DNA from: JAFDVL01 sp043736395
Lineage (GTDB): Bacteria > Acidobacteriota > Blastocatellia > RBC074
Length of the DNA: 9,830 bases
Direction of reading: 5' to 3'
NCBI GenBank assembly: GCA_043736395.1
Contig: JAYTCQ010000018.1
Coordinates: 1-9,830 of the forward strand
Of the stretch, positions 6,530-9,830 are shown one piece after another. A program made the position numbers and the translations under genes. Position 1 is the stretch's first letter. Every line of letters begins with the position of its first letter. Below the pieces are notes generated by a model. It did no database searches. It was not told where the DNA came from and worked only from the letters and a program-made list of their open reading frames with translations.

Positions 6530-7558
6530 AAGATCGCGGGCACCAAGCTTGCGCCGCAACGCCGCTGCTTGCTGGTAATGCTCAAGTGCCTGCTCTGGTT
6601 CGCCAATTCCTTCGTAGCGAATTGCCAGATTTCGCAATGCCGCAGCTTCACCTGTGCGGTCACCCAGTTCCCGCGCCAGCTTGAGTGCCTGCTGATAATA
6701 GCCCAGTGCGGTGTGCCTTTGACCAAGTGCTGAAGAGGTAACGCCAAGATTGTTGAGAATTGCCCGCTCCTCCAGACGTTCACCTAACTCGCGTGCCAGC
6801 GTGAGGGCTTGTTCCAGGATTTGTCGCGCTTCTTGCTGGTTATTCAATGAGTTTTGCAACGAGCCGACATATTTCAATCCTTTAAGCTCCCAAAAACGCA
6901 ATCCGGCAGCTCGCGCTTTGGTAAGCAATTCCTGCGCCGCTTCCATCGCCGGACGAAACTCACTCAACACATAATGAGTATCAGCAATTAATCTAATGGT
7001 CTCCAATTCCTGACGCAACTTGCCGCTGGTACGCCAGAGCGGTAAGGCTTCGCGGAATTTTGCCAGAGCCTGCCGACGCGATTCAGCCGTTCGCAAGATA
7101 ACCAGCGCATTGCCTTCTTGCGTCAGGCGATGTGCTGCGACGTATTGCCGATCAAGCTCCGTCGCAATGCGTAGGGCTTTGACTTCCAGCTTGTACTTAC
7201 CTGCGCCGCGCCCGTTTACAAAGAGTTGATAGGTATCCGCTGTAGGCGTAATGATTGCAATCTCAGTGGAATCCAGTGTGTCAACTCCGCCGCGTCGTTC
7301 GGTGAAAAGCTGCCCGTTTGAGGCTTTGAGGATGACGTCAACAGCCACTCCCTGATACGCAACTGTCAGATTCAGGTAGGCTCCCTCCGCCAGCGTGATT
7401 TGGTAAAGTTGTGATTCACCGCTTTTTATTTCACGGTCAATCATCTTGGCAGTTTCCAATTGAGTTATTATGGCTTGCCCATGCACAGGTACGAGACCAG
7501 ACAAAAGCACGATGATGAACGCAATAATAACTCGCTTGGGGGGATTCAAGCGTAGCAT
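6527..7558 (-). CDS. Secreted PPC-like/TPR protein, N-terminal part of a split TPR-CHAT gene
   Basis: This 343-residue frame begins with a clear Sec signal peptide: KR, then VIIAFIIVLLSGLVPV, with probable cleavage near HGQA (about residue 29). Residues about 44-127 look like a beta-rich PPC-type domain (SGESQLYQITLAEGAYLNLT, VDVILKASNG, DTYQLFVNGRGAGKYKLEV). From about 150 onward come helical TPR repeats, clearest at 250-343, with repeated ALKLARELGDRTGEAAALRN-like units. This order of signal, PPC-like domain and TPRs normally leads straight into more TPRs and a CHAT domain in one polypeptide of about 1,100 residues. Here it stops mid-repeat at RDL, and the next codons continue the same TPR in the same frame. 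The ATG at 7558 has AAAGG 7 bases upstream. As it stands it could be an exported TPR fragment without catalytic function. Confidence 0.83.
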   Translation of the reverse strand: MLRLNPPKRVIIAFIIVLLSGLVPVHGQAIITQLETAKMIDREIKSGESQLYQITLAEGAYLNLTVAYQGVAVDVILKASNGQLFTERRGGVDTLDSTEIAIITPTADTYQLFVNGRGAGKYKLEVKALRIATELDRQYVAAHRLTQEGNALVILRTAESRRQALAKFREALPLWRTSGKLRQELETIRLIADTHYVLSEFRPAMEAAQELLTKARAAGLRFWELKGLKYVGSLQNSLNNQQEARQILEQALTLARELGERLEERAILNNLGVTSSALGQRHTALGYYQQALKLARELGDRTGEAAALRNLAIRYEGIGEPEQALEHYQQAAALRRKLGARDL

Positions 7559-7580
7559 TTTTTACCTTTCGGAGGTCGTG

Positions 7581-7624
7581 TAACTTCTCACATTTAGAAT
7601 CGGGAGATATCCCATGTGAAGTTA
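7581..7624 (-). promoter_or_regulatory. Leader hairpin upstream of the TPR gene
   Basis: TAACTTCTCACAT (7581-7593) pairs with ATGTGAAGTTA (7614-7624), leaving a two-base bulge. Inside is a four-pair GGGA/TCCC stem (7602-7605 with 7610-7613) with a GATA loop. It ends about 22 bases before the start codon at 7558, so it would sit in the mRNA leader just ahead of the ribosome-binding site. There is no T-run. I do not recognise a known riboswitch. Confidence 0.4.
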
Positions 7625-7633
7625 TTTATAAAA

Positions 7634-7675
7634 TTAATTAGGCACCTTGGAATTCAAAATTCTAATTTAATTAGA
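7634..7675 (-). promoter_or_regulatory. AT-rich control region with repeated octamer
   Basis: On the minus strand the octamer CTAATTAA occurs at 7674-7667 and 7641-7634, 33 bases apart (about three helical turns). The first copy lies in a perfect palindrome, TCTAATTTAATTAGA (7661-7675). A third copy precedes the sigma gene, where the match extends to 12 bases (CTAATTAAATTA). This could be an operator or part of a promoter for the TPR-CHAT gene. I cannot fix a -35/-10 pair with confidence. Confidence 0.3.
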
Positions 7676-7691
7676 TCGCACATGCAAGCAA

Positions 7692-7733
7692 AATCGTTTA
7701 GCATTATATCTAAAAATATAATCCTAAACGATT
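7692..7733. promoter_or_regulatory. 42-bp palindrome carrying TATAAT on both strands
   Basis: AATCGTTTAG (7692-7701) pairs with CTAAACGATT (7724-7733), and inside ATTATAT (7703-7709) pairs with ATATAAT (7716-7722). Only a C-C mismatch interrupts the stem. Each inner arm contains a perfect TATAAT, one per strand. It lies between the clpC terminator and the start of the TPR gene, 134-175 bases upstream of the latter. An operator overlapping a -10 element is one reading; I see no good -35 to match. Confidence 0.4.
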
Positions 7734-7766
7734 ATTAAACAATAATTTACAGAGTTCAGGTATTAC

Positions 7767-7803
7767 AAAAATATAGCGTCATCACTGAGAAGCGATGACG
7801 CTA
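7767..7803 (-). terminator. Intrinsic terminator of clpC
   Basis: On the minus strand a perfect 10-bp stem, TAGCGTCATC/GATGACGCTA (7803-7794 with 7783-7774), has a 10-base loop and is followed by TATTTTT (7773-7767). It begins 26 bases after the clpC stop codon, so it should separate clpC from the TPR-CHAT gene. Confidence 0.78.
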
Positions 7804-7828
7804 CATTTTAAAAAAATCAGGTAGGAGG

Positions 7829-9830
7829 TTAACTGACTAAAACACCACCGCTCTCGATCACAGGCACGGATTCACCCAGCGAACGACAATCCAATTGCTC
7901 ACCATCAAGATAAACTTCTACCATTGGGGCGTTGCCGATTCTGCCTTGAATAATCGCTTCGGAAATTAAATCTTCGACGTACTTTTGCAACGCGCGACGC
8001 AATGGACGAGCGCCGTAACTGCGATCTGCGCACGCTCGCTCCACGATCCAATTTTTCGCTTCCGGCAATAAAATAATTTCCAGCTGACGCTTGGCTAAAA
8101 GCTGATTGGTCTGCGCCACCAGCAAATCCAGAATCTGATATAAATCATCATCGCTGAGCGGCTCAAACGTAATAATTTCATCCAAACGATTAATGAATTC
8201 CGGATTAAAAGTTTCGCGGACGGCTGACATCACGCGTTCTTCAGTTTTTTCTGACGTGTTTTCGCTTTGAAACCCTACTGCGCCGCGTTTGAAAATAAAT
8301 CGTGCGCCGATGTTGGAAGTCATAATGATAATGACATTTTTGAAATCTACGGTATGTCCTAAAGCATCCGTCAGCATTCCATCTTCAAATACCTGCAACA
8401 AGATATTAAAAACATCAGGATGCGCTTTTTCAACTTCATCCAACAACAACACGGAGTATGGGCTACGCCGAACTCTTTCGGTTAATTGCCCACCTTCATC
8501 GTGCCCGACATAACCTGGCGGCGAGCCAATCAATTTTGCGACGGAATGCTTTTCCATGAATTCCGACATGTCCAACCGAATCATGGCGCGGTCAGAACCG
8601 AAGAGGTAATTCGCCAAAGTCCTGGCGACTTCAGTTTTGCCAACTCCGGTCGGGCCTAAAAATAAAAATGATCCAACGGGGCGATTCGGATTTTTCAAGC
8701 CGGCACGCGAACGACGAACAGCCCGCGCCAAAGCTGAAATGGCAGGCTCCTGACTAATAATTCGTTCGTGCAACACCTTTTCAATTCGCAGTAATTTCGG
8801 CAGGTCTTCTTCCTGCAACGAAGTCATCGGAATACCTGTCCAGTTTGCGATGACAGCATCAATATCGTTTTTATTAATTTCAATAATTGGCTCGTTAAAT
8901 TCAATCGAATCCAAAAAACGCGGCTCAGTATAATTTGTTCGACGCGCCGGAGATTGATACCTGGGTTCGCGCCAATCGCGGTCAAGGTTGCGATCAACAT
9001 CACGAAAGCCCCGATCATAACCGCGATCAATAGTGCGGTCATTCGCGCGATACCGTGGCAGCGGAGGCAGCGGCGGCGGCGGCGGCGGTTGATAACCACG
9101 CTCACGCTGAATTCGTAATTTTGCCTGCGCTCCGGCTTCGTCAATTACGTCAATCGCTTTGTCCGGTAAAAAACGATCCGGCAAATACCGAATGGATTGA
9201 TAGACGGCAGCCGCGATGGCTTCATCTGTAAAACTAACGCTGTGAAATGCTTCGTAGCGATCCTTGATACCTTCGAGAATTTTGATAGCTTCCTCTTCGT
9301 TTGGAGCGGAAACTTTCACCGGCTGAAAACGCCTTTCCAGCGCCCGATCTTTTTCAATGGATTTACGAAAATCTGCGGTCGTCGTCGCACCGACACATTG
9401 AATTTCGCCACGCGATAAAGCGGGCTTCAAAATATTTGCCGCATCCAGCGTACCTTCGGCTGATCCCGCCCCGACCAGCGTATGAATTTCATCAATGAAA
9501 ACAATGTACTGTGGATTGTCTACAAGCTCGCGCATTAACATTTTCATGCGCTCTTCAAATTGTCCGCGATATTTCGTGCCAGCCACGACAAGGCTGATGT
9601 CGAGAGCGAGAATTTTTTTATCGGATAAAAATGTGGGAACTTCAAAATTGACGATGCGTTGCGCGAGGCCTTCAATGATGGCGGTCTTACCGACGCCCGG
9701 TTCGCCGATCAGAATCGGATTATTCTTGGTGCGACGACAGAGAATTTGAATGACCCGCTCTACTTCTTCATTGCGTCCGATGAGCGGATCGAGCTTCCCT
9801 TCCAGCGCGGACTCGGTCAAATCCCGGCAA
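7829..9830 (-). CDS. clpC: ClpC-type AAA+ unfoldase with atypical middle linker, 5'-partial
   Basis: This is a two-ring AAA+ ATPase that unfolds proteins and feeds them to ClpP. The window edge removes the N-domain and the true start; the frame is open to base 9830 and begins CRDLTESALEGKLDPLIGR. Numbering from the TTG at 9820, ring 1 has Walker A GEPGVGKT (39-46), pore loop KYRG (83-86) and Walker B IVFIDE (106-111). Ring 2 has Walker A GPTGVGKT (389-396), pore loop GYVG (436-439) and Walker B VLLLDE (457-462). The VGF motif (515-517), expected to dock on ClpP, is present. The C-terminal domain (about 550-640) is complete. Residues about 238-316, where ClpC normally has a coiled-coil M domain with a UVR motif, are instead poly-Pro and Arg/Asp-rich low-complexity sequence. 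The gene is followed by its own terminator. ClpC is favoured over ClpA or ClpB by the ring sequences and VGF loop. Confidence 0.92.
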   Translation of the reverse strand, partial: CRDLTESALEGKLDPLIGRNEEVERVIQILCRRTKNNPILIGEPGVGKTAIIEGLAQRIVNFEVPTFLSDKKILALDISLVVAGTKYRGQFEERMKMLMRELVDNPQYIVFIDEIHTLVGAGSAEGTLDAANILKPALSRGEIQCVGATTTADFRKSIEKDRALERRFQPVKVSAPNEEEAIKILEGIKDRYEAFHSVSFTDEAIAAAVYQSIRYLPDRFLPDKAIDVIDEAGAQAKLRIQRERGYQPPPPPPLPPLPRYRANDRTIDRGYDRGFRDVDRNLDRDWREPRYQSPARRTNYTEPRFLDSIEFNEPIIEINKNDIDAVIANWTGIPMTSLQEEDLPKLLRIEKVLHERIISQEPAISALARAVRRSRAGLKNPNRPVGSFLFLGPTGVGKTEVARTLANYLFGSDRAMIRLDMSEFMEKHSVAKLIGSPPGYVGHDEGGQLTERVRRSPYSVLLLDEVEKAHPDVFNILLQVFEDGMLTDALGHTVDFKNVIIIMTSNIGARFIFKRGAVGFQSENTSEKTEERVMSAVRETFNPEFINRLDEIITFEPLSDDDLYQILDLLVAQTNQLLAKRQLEIILLPEAKNWIVERACADRSYGARPLRRALQKYVEDLISEAIIQGRIGNAPMVEVYLDGEQLDCRSLGESVPVIESGGVLVS
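9071..9088. repeat. CGG trinucleotide repeat (six copies) inside clpC
   Basis: Six perfect CGG units on the plus strand encode six consecutive prolines (CCG codons) at the start of the clpC middle linker. Slippage in units of three bases would change linker length without breaking the frame. Confidence 0.8.

Noticed and set aside
5912..6733. A 273-codon plus-strand open frame overlapping the TPR-CHAT genes
   Set aside because: It is antisense to well-supported TPR coding sequence, its product has no recognisable domain, and long antisense frames are common opposite GC-rich repeat genes.
8824..9144. A 106-codon minus-strand frame overlapping the clpC linker
   Set aside because: It is an alternate frame through the low-complexity linker; the clpC frame is certain here.
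9818..9820. TTG at 9820 as the clpC start
   Set aside because: The frame continues to the window edge with residues (CRDLTE) that match the normal ClpC sequence before ring 1.
1..9830. CRISPR array, tRNA or rRNA genes, as might be expected if the CHAT gene were part of a type III-E system
   Set aside because: I see no evenly spaced direct repeats, no cas genes and no RNA gene signatures; the resemblance to Craspase is limited to the TPR-CHAT and sigma pairing.

Overview
The window most likely comes from a member of the Acidobacteriota, possibly class Blastocatellia. Three things suggest this: an Oar-like TonB-dependent receptor barrel, a secreted TPR-CHAT protein encoded next to an unusual ECF sigma factor and a zinc-less membrane anti-sigma-like protein, and intergenic gaps rich in long hairpins. 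The lineage is an inference from gene style; there is no rRNA or tRNA gene in the window to confirm it.

Layout, left to right. Bases 2-1504 (+) hold the C-terminal part of an outer-membrane receptor whose 5' end is missing. A 107-bp imperfect inverted repeat (1511-1617) separates it from a convergent small coiled-coil gene (1677-1979, -). Bases 1980-2368 have no gene but hold four secondary-structure elements, including a textbook intrinsic terminator pointing right. From 2369 to 7558 all genes lie on the minus strand and read in the order TPR protein (7558-6527), TPR-CHAT protein (6517-4139), ECF sigma factor (4036-3404) and single-pass anti-sigma-like protein (3283-2369). An intrinsic terminator or attenuator sits between the last two. 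The 7559-7828 gap holds the clpC terminator, a 42-bp palindrome, AT-rich octamer repeats and a leader hairpin. The right end (7829-9830, -) is most of a ClpC-type AAA+ unfoldase, cut off by the window edge.

The main observation is the sigma / anti-sigma-like / TPR-CHAT cassette. CHAT domains are caspase-like, and the His-Cys pair is intact here. The CHAT protein appears designed for export, and the anti-sigma-like protein places a beta-rich domain across the membrane. A reasonable hypothesis is that the CHAT protein senses or cleaves something outside the cytoplasmic membrane and so controls release of the sigma factor. The known parallel is type III-E CRISPR, where the TPR-CHAT protein Csx29 cleaves Csx30 to relieve inhibition of a sigma factor; there is no CRISPR here.

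The TPR and TPR-CHAT reading frames are the same frame, interrupted by one TAA that falls exactly on a conserved Glu position of the TPR repeat. This is best read as one ancestral gene of about 1,139 codons with a recent nonsense change, unless it is a sequencing error or a tolerated stop. The ClpC is also unusual: the segment normally occupied by the coiled-coil M domain is a poly-proline and Arg/Asp-rich low-complexity linker.
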